From the NCBI GenBank assembly GCA_023548195.1, contig JAJHZJ010000061.1, positions 2,458,771 to 2,522,770 on the forward strand: a DNA stretch of 64,000 nt, read 5' to 3'. Within the stretch, counting starts at the first letter, position 1. Each line of letters starts with the position of its first letter. Shown piece by piece: positions 1 through 10,344 of the stretch. The notes beneath the pieces are model-generated. The model was not told the DNA's origin. It made no database searches and was given only the letters and a program-made list of their open reading frames with translations. This DNA comes from Bettongia penicillata ogilbyi (Eukaryota > Chordata > Mammalia > Diprotodontia > Potoroidae). Position numbers and translations under genes: made by a program.

Positions 1-329
1 GTTTGGCTTTTTTTTTGTCAGATTAGTGCTATACACATAATAGTTCAAAAGTTTTATTCAACTGAGTGGAAGGACAAGGAGAACTTAGTGGAACAATTAA
101 TTCCAACTGCTAACAGTCTGGTCAATTAGCAGAGGCTAGCTGTAAGAGAATGACAAACTTTGAAACACATGAAAAGGCACCATTTTCACTACCTCTACCA
201 ATTTCACTACCACCATAGTGGCAAAATGCATAATAAACAGTTTTGCTGTAAAAATTTTTCAAGCATCACAAAACTGTAACTTATATAGAAAACATTTGTT
301 GTTGTCTGGCACATTTGTGATGAGCTGGA
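1..329. other. No recognisable feature
   Basis: AT-rich sequence with no convincing gene, exon or repeat that I can name. Confidence 0.5.
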
Positions 330-470
330 CAGGGGCCAAGCCTGGAGGATTATTTATAGAGTATCTATTATGTGCCAGGCACTGTGTTAATAAGAAAGGC
401 AAAAGCATGGCCCCTGCCTTCAAAGAGTTCTCATTTGAATGAGGGAGACAATATGCGATTGATTGCACAT
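330..470 (-). repeat. L2-clade LINE 3' tail fragment
   Basis: Reads as the reverse complement of the L2-type end: a last stretch containing GTGCCAGGCACTGTG followed by a CCTGCCTTCAAAGAGTTC block and GGGAGACA. The same order recurs in other minus-strand L2 pieces of the window. The stretch 470-655 is purine-rich and unassigned. Confidence 0.6.
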
Positions 471-655
471 CTGAGATATATGGAGAATAGAAGGCTAGTG
501 ATCTGAATGGGGAAAATAATAGCACTAAGGAGGACTGGCACAGGCCTTGTGCAGAAGATGGGACCTGAACTGAGGCTAAGGAAAGCAGGAGGAGTAGGTG
601 ATGTAGGGAAGAAAGGCAGGAACACAACAAGGAGGGAAAGAGGAAGAGAAAGGAG

Positions 656-1064
656 AGGAGAGGAGTATTTACAGAGCATCCATTCCATGCCAGGCACTGT
701 GCTAAGTCCTTTACAATTACCTCACCTGATCCTCACCACAACCCTGTGAGGCAGATATTATTATGACCTCTACTTTACAGCTGAAGACAGTGAGGCAGAT
801 AAAGGGTAAAGGCTTTTCCCAGGGTCTCAGCTAGTAAGTATCTGACACTTACTAGCTGCCATATTACTTAACCCTGTTTGCCTCAGTTTCCTCATCTGTA
901 AAATTAGCTGGAGAAGGAAATGGCAGACCACTTCAGTGTCTTTGCCAAGAAAAACCTCAAATGGCATCATGAAGATTCATATGTGATTAAAACTACTGGA
1001 AAACAACTTCCTAACTTTAGGCCTAGCACTTTATCCACCATACCACCTAGAAGCCTGAAGCCAT
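656..1064 (-). repeat. tRNA-derived/MIR-like SINE, split by another SINE
   Basis: The left part (656-842) has the antisense MIR-like order: CCTCACCACAACCCTGTGAGG, TTTACAGCTGAAGACAGTGAGG, then CTAGTAAGTA. The right part (about 1012-1064) is the antisense tRNA-like head ending CCACCATACCACCTAG. The two are continuous in sense once the inserted SINE is removed. Confidence 0.6.
843..975 (+). repeat. SINE 3' portion with RTE-like tail
   Basis: Contains GCCTCAGTTTCCTCATCTG, GCTGGAGAAGGAAATGGCAG and a decayed AAATGGCATCATGAAG end, the same body as the fuller copy at 4912-5151. It interrupts the minus-strand SINE around it. Confidence 0.6.
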
Positions 1065-1144
1065 AGATGAAGCCTTATCTTGATTAAAAAGACACTGTTT
1101 CATTGGCCTGCAGGATATCAGTTTTACTATCCCACCTGACGCAA

Positions 1145-1755
1145 TTCACTAAATAGAAATGTCAGGAATGAACCAACAAGCATTTATTAAGTTCTTACTA
1201 TTTATCAGTCAATGAACTAGAGGCAATGGAGATATAAAGCCAAAAATAAAACTCTGAGTTTAAGAAGCTTACATTCCATTGGTGCAGATAACCATGTACA
1301 CACATAAGTAAAATGTGCATGTATTTTAAATGGTTTGAGGAGGGAGGGTATTTAGAGTAGGAGGGGGATCTGGGAAGGCTTCATGTGAGAAGATGGTGTT
1401 TAAATTGTGTCTAGAAAGAAACAAGGGAGTCTAAGCAGTATAGTAAAGAAGGAGCACAATTTAGAAATGGGGGAACAATCTGGGGACTCCAAATGTACAG
1501 AGATAGAAGATGGAGGCTCATCTGTGAGAAACAGCAAGATGAGTTTGGCTGGACCATGAGGTACTGAGTTGACAATAATATGTAATGAGGCTGAAAAAGT
1601 AAGTTTGGGGTTAGTTTGGCATTTAAAGCCAAAAAGGGGAGAGGGGTTATTTATCCTAGAGGGAATATGAAGCTACTGGATTTTATACAGGGAAATAACA
1701 TGGTCAGACCTATGCTTAAAGGTATTTCAGTAGCTGTAGAGAATATGAATAAATG
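1145..1755 (-). repeat. L2-clade LINE 3' region, antisense
   Basis: Starts with the antisense terminal block (CAACAAGCATTTATTAAG), then AAGAAGCTTACATTC, and near 1700 AACATGGTCAGACC. This order matches the other antisense L2-like copies at 53027 and 61890. No open frame is retained. Confidence 0.6.
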
Positions 1756-3390
1756 AATTCTTCCTTCATCATAATCTCACATCGGGCCTTTCCTCAGTAT
1801 CTTCTCCTCTATTGTCTCACAGGCAATCTTTGCCAAGGCAAAACTCCTCTAACATGTACAAGTGATCCTATTCCCTCCAGTGTTCTCCAGTAGATGGCCA
1901 CAGACCTCACCACTCCCACTTTTGCCTACCATACCCCACTCTACCATTAATCTTTAATCTCTGGCTACTTGGTGGCTGTCTACAAACACATATCTACTCC
2001 ATCCCTAAAAATTATATATATCTATATATATCTTCTCACTTCCTTGCAAAAATTCTTGGAAAAGCCATATAATAGATGCCTTCACTTCCTTTTCGCTCAC
2101 GCTGAAGTCTAGCTACCAATCTTATCAATCGGAAACTGCTCTCAACAAAGTTACCAATGATCTCTTAATTACAGAATCCAACAGCACTTTCTCAGTCCTC
2201 ATCCTTTTAGATCCATCTGCAGCTTTAGCCACTATTTATCACCCTCTTCTCTCTTTGCACAATACTACTCCTTCCTACTTGACTGCTTCTTCAGCATGCC
2301 CGGAACACATGGGTATGAGCCCTCAAAGCTCTATCCTGGCTCCTCTTTTCTTCTCCCTCAATGCTCTTTCCCTTAGTGATCTCATCAACTCCCATGGGTT
2401 GAATGAACATGTCTGTATAGATGATTCTGAGATCTATTTTCTGAGTCCTAACCTGCCTCTTGACCTTCAGTCTGGTACCTCCAATTGTGTACTAGACTTC
2501 TCAAGGACATCTTCCAACTCAGTATTTCCCAAACAGAATTCATTACCTCCTACCACGCTCTCCTCTTTTCCTAACTTTCTTCTTATTATTGAGGAAACCA
2601 GGAACCTCCCAGTCATTCATGCTTGCAATCTAGTTGTCTTCCTTGACACCTCATTCTCTTACGTCCCATGTCCAATCTATTGCCAAGTCCTGTTGATAAA
2701 TAATATCTCTTGTACCTATCCCCACTCTGGTGCAAGCCCTCATCACCTCTGACCTGGACAACTGAAATAACCTTCTGATTGGTCTCCCTGCCTCAGGTCT
2801 CTCCCCATTCTAGTCCATAGTCCATTCAGCTATGAAAATGATCTAAAGCACAGGTCTGTGCAAGTCACAATCACACTACATTCAATAAACATTCGTAGCC
2901 TCCTATTACTGCCCAAATCAAATAAAAAGTCTTCGGTTAGGCTTTCAAAGCCCTTTATAAACAGACCTCTTATCTTCCCATTCTTCTTATCATTTTTTCC
3001 CTTCCATGTCTGTTATGATCCAGTGACACTAATTTCCCCGCAATTAATTCCTCATACAAGGCGATCCTCCTACTCTGTGTTTTTTCACTGGCTACTCTCA
3101 TGCCTGGAATTTCTTCTTCTTATCTCTACCTATTGACTTCTTTTAAGCCTCAACTAGAATCCTACCTTTTGTAAGAAGCTTTTTCTTGGCCTTCCTTAAT
3201 ACCAGTGCCTTCTATCTGAGCCTGTTTCCTATTTATCTTGTATATACATAATTGTTTTATGTTTTCTCCCCCAACAGATTGTGAGCTCCTTGAAGGCAGG
3301 TAGTGTGTTTGCCTTTGTCTCCTTAACTCTTAGTATAGTCTCTGGAACATCGAAGGTACTTAATAAACTCTTGCTGACTTGATTTGACTT
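1756..3390 (+). mobile_element. L2-clade LINE: decayed ORF2 (reverse transcriptase) and 3' UTR
   Basis: In sense orientation, fragments of an L2-like reverse transcriptase are visible. Near 2205-2245 a frame reads LLDPSAALATIYH, resembling the LDLSAAFDTVDH block. Near 2420 IDDSEIYFLS sits where family members have the ADDTQIYLSS catalytic motif, so the first catalytic-loop residue is already changed. A 3' segment with GATTGTGAGCTCCTTGAAGG and CTTAATAAACTCTTGCTGAC ends the element. Frameshifts and stops break it throughout. It is an old fossil. Confidence 0.68.
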
Positions 3391-3394
3391 AAGA

Positions 3395-4200
3395 GAGAAA
3401 TTTGAGACAAGTAAACCAGTTAGGTGGCTACTGCAAGAGTCCACAAAAGAGACTGAAAGAATGTTTTGGCTACATAAACAGTGAGAAGGGGCCAGATGCA
3501 AGAAATGTTGGGGAGGTAGAAAGATTTGGCATCTCAGAAGATGTGGGGTGAGTGAAAGTGAGGACTTAAAAAAAGACTGAAAGTGACTCATCTGGTGATT
3601 GGAAGGCTGGTGTTGCCCTTCATAGTCATAAGGAAGTTCAGAAAAGAGGTTGTAGAGAACCTTGAGGAGTTTGAAAGAGTCCCTTATCAAGAGTTCCCCT
3701 CCTTCAAAGGAGAATGATAGCTGACTTGAGAAGTTAAGTGATATATTGTTCTCAGCTGCAAAATCTTGAATTCGGGTGCTGAAGTTCCAGGAAACAGGGC
3801 CCCTGCTATACAGGATAACATTCCCATAAAGAGGCCTTGAAGGCCTCCCTTCCTACTTACCATGATCTGTTCTATTCTCATGCCTCAATTGCTACCCCTA
3901 TGGTTTTTTTTACTATTTAAGAACCTCGACCCCCTGATTTGTTGGCTCAACATGTCTAAAATAAACTCAGCTTGTTCAGACTGCTGTGTCCTGCCTATCT
4001 TTTCATCCTCACTCTGTGAGCCCCGTAACTGCCCTGGACCTGCCCAACTGCACTGGCCACAGCAAGAGGTGAGTTTTGGAAGAATGATAATGAGTTCTAT
4101 TTTAGACATTGAGATGCTTAATGTCCAGTAGGAAGTTCATGATGCAAGATGAGAGTTCAAGGATGGTTACATAGACATAGTACTAATTTCTATTGAAGAA
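3395..4200 (-). repeat. L2-clade LINE fragment, antisense, split by a solo LTR
   Basis: 3395-3650 contains the antisense block with TTCATAGTCATAAGGAAGTTCAG. 4065-4200 continues with AATGATAATGAGTTCTATTTT and AATGTCCAGTAGGAAG. In the related copy at 61890-63165 these blocks sit next to each other, so the sequence between them is an insertion. Confidence 0.6.
3651..4064 (+). mobile_element. Solo LTR of an endogenous retrovirus
   Basis: A 414-bp unit begins TG (TGTAGAGAACC) and ends CA (GGCCACAGCA). It is flanked by the 6-bp duplication AGAGGT (3645-3650 and 4065-4070). A TATTTAAG box lies at 3914-3921 and AATAAA at 3960-3965, giving a U3-R-U5 order on the plus strand. No internal viral sequence is present, so it is probably a product of LTR-LTR recombination. 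A 6-bp duplication fits a class II-like integrase, but the family is unknown. It disrupts an antisense L2 fragment. Confidence 0.72.
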
Positions 4201-4911
4201 ATATTTAATTTATGGACATTAAGGAGATCACCCAATGAGAATATAGAAGGAAAAGAGAAGAGACATCAGGAAAAAAATATATAATGATTCCACAGGATGA
4301 AAACTGTCTTCAGGTATTTGGAGGGCTATTTCTTCAAATACAAATTGGGCTTGTTTTGCTTAGTTCCAACTAAAAACAATCAATGGGTGCCAGTTGAAAA
4401 GAGGTAAATTGAGGTTTGACATCACAAAGTAGTTCTTAAAGAAAAAAAATTTACTGAAGATCAAATTACCAGTCAATAGTTTTCAATATTCCCACCATTT
4501 CTAGTTTCTTCTTGCTTCTATATCTATTGTTTCAGCCTGAGGCATCAGAATAACCTTGTGGCTTCTGTCTTTTTGAAATCTGTTTTATTGGAATTAATTT
4601 TTGGCAGTATGTACTATAAGGAGGAACTGAAGTCCATGAAGTAGACTAGTTTTGCATTCCAGAAGAATTGAATTTGTGGAGGAGTACACAGCCTGGAGAT
4701 AAGAAAATGGAGAAGGGAGGAATGTGCAAAACTAGTGGTGATCAAAATTACATAAATACACAAACACACATACACAGATCATATGCGTGAGTGTATGTAG
4801 ATAGAGCATACACACTGTATGTATATATATGCACATATATATGCATATACAGAAGCCTCAAAATGTAGAGGTATATCCACTAAAACCTCTTTTTATTTTG
4901 TGAAGTATTAA
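4201..4911. other. Unassigned non-coding stretch
   Basis: No gene or clear repeat. It holds imperfect alternating purine-pyrimidine sequence around 4745-4855 (CACACA, GTATGTATATATATG). Confidence 0.5.
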
Positions 4912-5151
4912 GAAGTAACTAGGTGGCACAGTGCATAGGGTTCTGAGCCTGGAGTCAGTAAGATTGACCTTCCCAAATTAAAATCTAGTTTCAGACACTT
5001 ACTAGCTATGTGAGTCACTTTGTCTGAGATTCCTCATCTGTAAAATGAACTGAAGAAGGGAAATGGTAAACCACTCCAGTATCTCTGGCAAAAAAAAACC
5101 CAAATGGGGTCACAAAGAGTAGGACAAGGAAGGGAAACGACTCAGTAATAA
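4912..5151 (+). repeat. Near full-length tRNA-derived SINE with RTE-like tail
   Basis: The tRNA-like head (AACTAGGTGGCACAGTGCAT, GAGCCTGGAGTCAG) is followed by a body with CAGACACTTACTAGCTATG and CCTCATCTGTAAAATG. The tail AAATGGGGTCACAAAGAGTA, then ACGACTCAGTAATAAC, resembles the 3' end of RTE/BovB-type LINEs. That suggests RTE enzymes mobilised it. Confidence 0.75.
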
Positions 5152-5595
5152 CATCTTGTATTGTAGTGTGAAGTCCTTGGTCTCATTTGAATCAAAGACA
5201 TAATCAGTTTTAATAATGAAAAATTTGAGCAATTTCAGAGAGGAATCCCAGTTCCTTGAAACTAAGGTTAGAGATAATGTCTCTGTAAACTAAAGGAGAG
5301 GTGCCCTTTAGTTTACCTGAAACTGAATGGAGAGGTAACCATTCAACCTGGATCAGACCAGAAAAGTAGAAATGTCTGTTTATTTCAAATAGAGATATAC
5401 CTTTTAATGTACCTGTGAAAGGAATGAAAGGGCAATCTTTAGAGGGAGTGATTAAAGAAGGAATAAATGGCTTCAGGAAGGCATTTTATTCTATGATGCG
5501 CCAACACTGACATTACTATTGTTAGGTTGAAGCAAATCAGAAACCCAAAACTAAAATTTTGTGGCTTCTTTTTCTCTTGTAGAAATTCATATTTT
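5152..5595. other. Unassigned non-coding stretch
   Basis: No reading frame, exon or repeat that I can name. It contains a local near-repeat of GTGCCCTTTAGTTTACCTG/TAACTGAATGGAGAGG-type text around 5290-5340. Confidence 0.4.
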
Positions 5596-6243
5596 GGGAG
5601 CAGAGCCAAGATGGTGGAGTGATCAGTAAATGCTATCCCCCACCACTTGTTGACTTTTGACCTTGAAAAACCCAGAGAATATTTCCCCAGGAAAAATCCT
5701 GGAAGAGTGGGATTAGCCGAAAGGGTAAACAGCCTGTGAGGCCAGGAAAATCACAAAAGGAGATCCTTCTTGTTGTGGCTGAGGGGGACTAGTGCAGGAC
5801 CAGACAGTTCCACCACAGTGAAGGCTGGAACAAGATCCTGAGCACCAGGGGTGTCAACCCGCAGTCATCAATACGAGGACCCCAGGCATGCCTCAGTACA
5901 GCCACGGGGATCAAGAAGACACTAGCACAGACAGGGTTCACCAACTGCTGAGCTTGCCTATGCTCTAGCTCAGGAAACTAGACCTCCTGTGGCCAGACCA
6001 CCCCTCCTCCACACTTAACACTGCTAGCTCCAGAGTAACTCCTTGAAAACTCAGATAGACTTCACCTGGCGTTTGTTTGGCAAACCAGCGCCAAGTAAGC
6101 TAAAGCATTTTAGCTTCTAGCTGAAAGAACCAGAGGCTACAATACACAGAGCCTCAAGTCCTAAGCACAAGAACTGTGGGACAGAGCCCCCTGTGTCCCA
6201 GAAGCAGAGATTCACTTTAAAAGCCAGGAAAAAGGTGATCATC

Positions 6244-7332
6244 ATGAGCAAGAAGCAAACCAGAAAAGACCATAGAATCTTTCTATGGGAGCAATGACCA
6301 AAACACAAATACCAAAAAGGTAAGCTTTGAGACTGTACTTCCATCTGAAACTTCATTGCATTCTTAGAAGAGCTCAAGAAGAATTTTAAAAGCCAAATTA
6401 GGGAAGTAGAAGAAAAAACTGGCCAATGATTTTAAAAATATGAAAAAAGGATTCACTGAAGAGACCAGCTCCTTAAAAATGAAAATTGGAAAAATGGAAA
6501 TAAAAAACCTAACTTGAGAAAATAACTTCTTAAAAGGAACAATTGGAGAAGTGGAAAAGGAGATGCAAACATTAAATGAAGAAAACAATTTATTAAAAAT
6601 TAGAATTGGGCAAGTGGAAACTAATGACTCTATGACATAACAAGAGTCAGTCACACAGAATCTAAAGAATGAAAAAAATAGAGGAAAATGTAAAATATTT
6701 CATTGGAAAGAGAACTGACCTGGAAAATAGATCCAGGAGAGAAATCTAAGAATTATTGGTCTACCAGAAAGTCATGATGAAAAAAGAGCCTGCAGAATAC
6801 CTTCCAAGAAATCATTAAGGAAAACTGCCTAGAGATCCTAAAACCAGAGGACAAAATAGTCATTGAAAGAATCTACCGTACCCCTCCTGAAAGGGATCCC
6901 AAACTAAAAACACCAAGGAATATCGTTGTCAAATTCAAGAACTATCAAGTGAAGGAGAAAATACTGCAGGCAGCCAGAAAGAAACCATTCAAATAATGAG
7001 GAGCTACAGTCAGGATCACATAGGACTTTGCAGCTTCTACGTTAAAAGACTGAAGGAATTGGAAGATGATATTTCATAAGGTAAAGGAGCTGGGACTACA
7101 ATCAAGGACCAATTACCCAGCCAACTTGAGCATAATATTTCAGGTGAGGAGATGGACATTCAATGAAATAAGGGATTTCCAGACCTTCCTGATAAAAAAG
7201 CCAGAGCTCAATAAAAAATTCAATCTTCAAACACAAGTCTCAAGAGAGGCAAAGGTAAACGGGGAGAAAAAAACTGGTTACTCTATATGGGCAACTGTTT
7301 ACATCCCTATAAGAGAAGATGATACTTGTTAA
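6244..7332 (+). pseudogene. Decayed L1 ORF1 (L1-1)
   Basis: Alignable by eye to the intact ORF1 at 9247-10344. There is a coiled-coil region with repeated Glu/Lys codons, the block encoding DLENRSRRE (near 6720), an ERIYRTPPERDPKLKTPRNIV segment (near 6865) and a C-terminal part with NYPANLSIIF (7066-7332). Several frameshifts and stop codons break it. Confidence 0.8.
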
Positions 7333-7819
7333 TCCTGAGAACTGTATATTTTTTATGAAATTTAAAAGGAATATACATAGATAGAAGGAGTGGTGTGAGC
7401 ATGTGATGATAAAAATGTGATTTTAAGGGTGAGAGGGGATTGTAATGGGAGATGTGGAAAGGAAGACGTAGAAAAAGGTAAATTGCATCACAAGAAGTGG
7501 CACAAAAACATATTACAGCAGAGGGAAAGAGGGGAGGCAGAAGAGCCTCATTTGAGATTTACTCTCATGTGATTTGGTTCAAGGAGGGAACAATAAACTC
7601 AGTTAAGTATAGAAATCTAACTAGCTCTATAGGCAGCAGGAGGGGAAAGGGGAAAGGAAAGGGAGGGGAGGCTAAAAGGGAGGGAAGAAGTACTTAGGGA
7701 AAAAGGGAGTAAAAGGGGGGGCTGAAAGAAGGGGAGGCGGTGATCAAAAATTAAAACTCTATTGTGAAGAAGGGAGAACTAAAAGTGTAAATGGGGAGAG
7801 GGGAAAGGATAGATGGAAA

Positions 7820-8499
7820 GACACAGATAGTAATCATAACTGTGAAGGTGAATAGGATGAACTCTCCCATAAAATGGAGATGGATAACATAAGCTGACAA
7901 TATGTTGTTTACAAGAAACACATCTGAAACAGGGGGATACACACTGGGTAAAAGTAAAATGTTGGAGCAGAATATATTGCTCTTTAGCTGATGTAAAAGA
8001 AGCAGGAGTAGTAATCCTAATCTCAGAAAAAGCAAAAGCAGAAATAGATCTAATCAAAAGAGATAAGGAAAGAAATTATATCTTGCTAAATGGTACCACA
8101 GATAATGAATCAATATCATTAATAAACATATATGTTCCAAGTGGTATAGTATACAGATTCTTATGGGAGAAGTTAAGAGAGTTACAGGAAGAAATAGACA
8201 GCAAAACTATACTAGTGGGGAACTTCAAATTTCCCCTCTCTGAACTTAATAAAGCTAACCTCAAAACAAACAAGAAAGAAGTTAAGGAGATGAATAAAAC
8301 TCTGGATAAGGTAGCCATGATAGATCTCTGGAAAAAATGAATGGGGATAGAAAGGAATATACCTTCTTCTCAGTTGTACACGGCACTTATACAAAAATTG
8401 ATCATGTACTAGGGCATAAAAACCTCACAATCCAGTGCAGAAAGGCAGAGATAGTCAATGCACTCTTCTCAAATCACACTGCAATAAAAATTAGGTAAT
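7820..8499 (+). pseudogene. L1 ORF2 endonuclease region, part 1 (L1-1)
   Basis: The start contains NRMNSPIKW, the usual beginning of the L1 apurinic-like endonuclease. Further on come KRSRSSNP-type and VGNFKFPLSELNKANL blocks, the latter in place of the catalytic GDFN region. It ends in FSNHTAIK, where copy A interrupts. Stops and frameshifts are frequent. Confidence 0.75.
8486..8499 (+). repeat. Target-site duplication of ORF1-only copy A, left copy
   Basis: AAAAATTAGGTAAT here and AAAAATTATGTAAT at 11354-11367, one mismatch in 14. The pair fixes both ends of copy A inside the L1-1 ORF2. Confidence 0.85.
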
Positions 8500-9246
8500 G
8501 GGGGTGGAGTCAAGATGGCGGAGTAGAAAGACGCACGTATGTGAGCTCCGAACCCACAGCCCATGCATTTAATGTAAGAAGAGCTCCCCACAAGTTCTGG
8601 ATCACTGCAGGCTGTGCAGAAACATAGTGGAAGAGAGTTCCGTTCCAGAGAGCCCTGGAGAGCCATCCCCAGGGTCCGTCGCGCCCCAGAAAGCACCCCA
8701 GTGCTGCCCTGGCCGCGGCCCCAGAGAAGCTGATCCGAGCAGGCTTCAGGGACAGAAGCTCTGGCGGCCGGAAAAGTCCCTCCGCCCACAGAAGCTACAG
8801 GTCAGTGAGAGAGACGGCTGGGCTGGCTGAGAGGGGAGCGGGGTGTCTCCGTGGCTCAGGCCCCCTTGGGAGGCAGCAGCTGAGGCAGAGGCAGGGGCAG
8901 GAAGCCGCAGAGGCAGAGGCGAGGGCGGCGGCCCGGGACTCCCCCAGCAGCGGGTAGGATCTTCATTACTGAAGGCCTCTGCATAAACCTCCTGAGGGAG
9001 CTGAGCCTGGGAGGTGGCCCTGCCCAAACCTGCCCCATTACTGAAGGTCTCTGCATAAAGCCCCTGAGGGAACTGAGCCTGGGAGGCGGCCCTGCCCCCA
9101 CCCCAGCACCAGAACTAAAGCTCACATTGATTAGCAGCCGTGCATGGCGCGGAAAGCCCATTTGAATCTCAGACACCAACCACTAGCTGGGCGGATCTAG
9201 AAAGAGGTGCACAGGAATCGCAGAAGTCAAGTAACTGGCCGGGAAA
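8500..9246 (+). promoter_or_regulatory. 5' UTR/internal promoter region of copy A
   Basis: CpG-richer than its surroundings. A YY1-like CAAGATGGC lies at 8511-8519, twelve bases from the element start, as in primate L1. Two 72-bp tandem units, each starting CATTACTGAAGG, occupy 8964-9035 and 9036-9107. Copies B and D have equivalent doublets. Promoter activity is inferred from L1 biology. Confidence 0.6.
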
Positions 9247-10344
9247 ATGCCCAGAAAAGGGAAAAAAAATAAGACTATAGAGAGCTTCTTTGAGCAGGTG
9301 CGAATGATCCCGACTTTCAGATCTGATGAGGACATATGCTTGCCATCAGGGAAAGACGTGGAGGGCGGGGCCTCAGTACCCCAGACATCCCAGGGGGATG
9401 TCGGGTGGGCTCAGGCCTTGGAAGAACTCAAAAAGGATTTTGAAAATCAAGTTAGACAGGTGGAGGAAAAACTGGGAAGAGAAATGAGAGAGATGCAAGA
9501 AAAGTATGAAAAACGGGTCAATACCTTGGTAAAGGAGACCCAAAAAAATGCTGAAGAAAATAACACCTTGAAAAATAGGCTCACTCAATTGGCAAAAGAG
9601 GTTCAAAAAGCCAATGAGGAGAAGAATGCTTTCAAAAGCAGAATTAGCCAAATGGAAAAAGAGGTTCAAAAGCTCACTGAAGAAAATAGTTCTCTCAAAA
9701 TTAGAATGGAACAGATGGAGTCTAATGACTTTACAAGAAACCAAGAAATCACCAAACAAAACCAAAAGAATGAAAAAATGGAAGAGAATGTGAAATATCT
9801 CATGGGAAAAACAACTGACCTGGAAAATAGATCCAGGAGAGACAATTTAAAAATTATGGGACTACCTGAAAGTCATGATCAAAAAAAGAGCCTAGACATC
9901 ATCTTCCACGAAATTATCAAGGAAAACTGCCCTGACATTCTAGAACCAGAGGGCAAAATAAGTATTGAAAGAATCCATCGATCACCACCTGAAAGAGATC
10001 CAAAAAGAGAAACTCCTAGGAACATTGTGGCCAAATTCCAGAACTCCCAGCTCAAGGAGAAAATCTTGCAAGCAGCTAGAAAGAAACAATTCCAGTATTG
10101 TGGAAATAAAATCAGGATAACTCAAGATCTAGCAGCTTCTATATTAAGGGATCAAAGGGCGTGGAACAGGATATTCCAGAAGTCAAAGGAACTAGGACTC
10201 AAACCAAGAATCACCTACCCAGCAAAACTGAGTGTAATACTTCAGGGGAAAATATGGTCTTTCAATGAAACAGAGGACTTTCAAGCATTCTTGATGAAAA
10301 GACTAGAGCTGAAAAGAAAATTTGACTTTCAAACACAAGAATGA
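9247..10344 (+). CDS. L1-type ORF1 protein (RNA-binding chaperone), intact
   Basis: 365 codons with no break, from ATGCCCAGAAAAGG to TGA. L1 ORF1p is a trimeric RNA-binding protein that coats L1 RNA. Here residues 1-50 are a basic then mixed leader. Residues about 50-190 form a long heptad-rich coiled coil with repeated blocks such as AEENNTLKNRLTQLAKEVQ. Residues about 190-290 carry the RRM-like domain (DLENRSRRDNLKIMGLPE). The C-terminal domain has PRNIVAKFQNSQLKEKILQAA and the conserved YPAKLSVIL. The length is typical of ORF1p (about 340-370). No ORF2 follows. Damaged relatives are at 21622-22716, 30711-31730, 57935-58925 and 6244-7332. Whether it is expressed is unknown. Confidence 0.93.
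   Translation: MPRKGKKNKTIESFFEQVRMIPTFRSDEDICLPSGKDVEGGASVPQTSQGDVGWAQALEELKKDFENQVRQVEEKLGREMREMQEKYEKRVNTLVKETQKNAEENNTLKNRLTQLAKEVQKANEEKNAFKSRISQMEKEVQKLTEENSSLKIRMEQMESNDFTRNQEITKQNQKNEKMEENVKYLMGKTTDLENRSRRDNLKIMGLPESHDQKKSLDIIFHEIIKENCPDILEPEGKISIERIHRSPPERDPKRETPRNIVAKFQNSQLKEKILQAARKKQFQYCGNKIRITQDLAASILRDQRAWNRIFQKSKELGLKPRITYPAKLSVILQGKIWSFNETEDFQAFLMKRLELKRKFDFQTQE

Noticed and set aside
9373..9765. 130-codon open frame on the minus strand opposite ORF1 of copy A
   Set aside because: It is the antisense shadow of a lysine/glutamate-rich coiled coil; leucine/phenylalanine-rich frames like this also appear opposite the other ORF1 copies.
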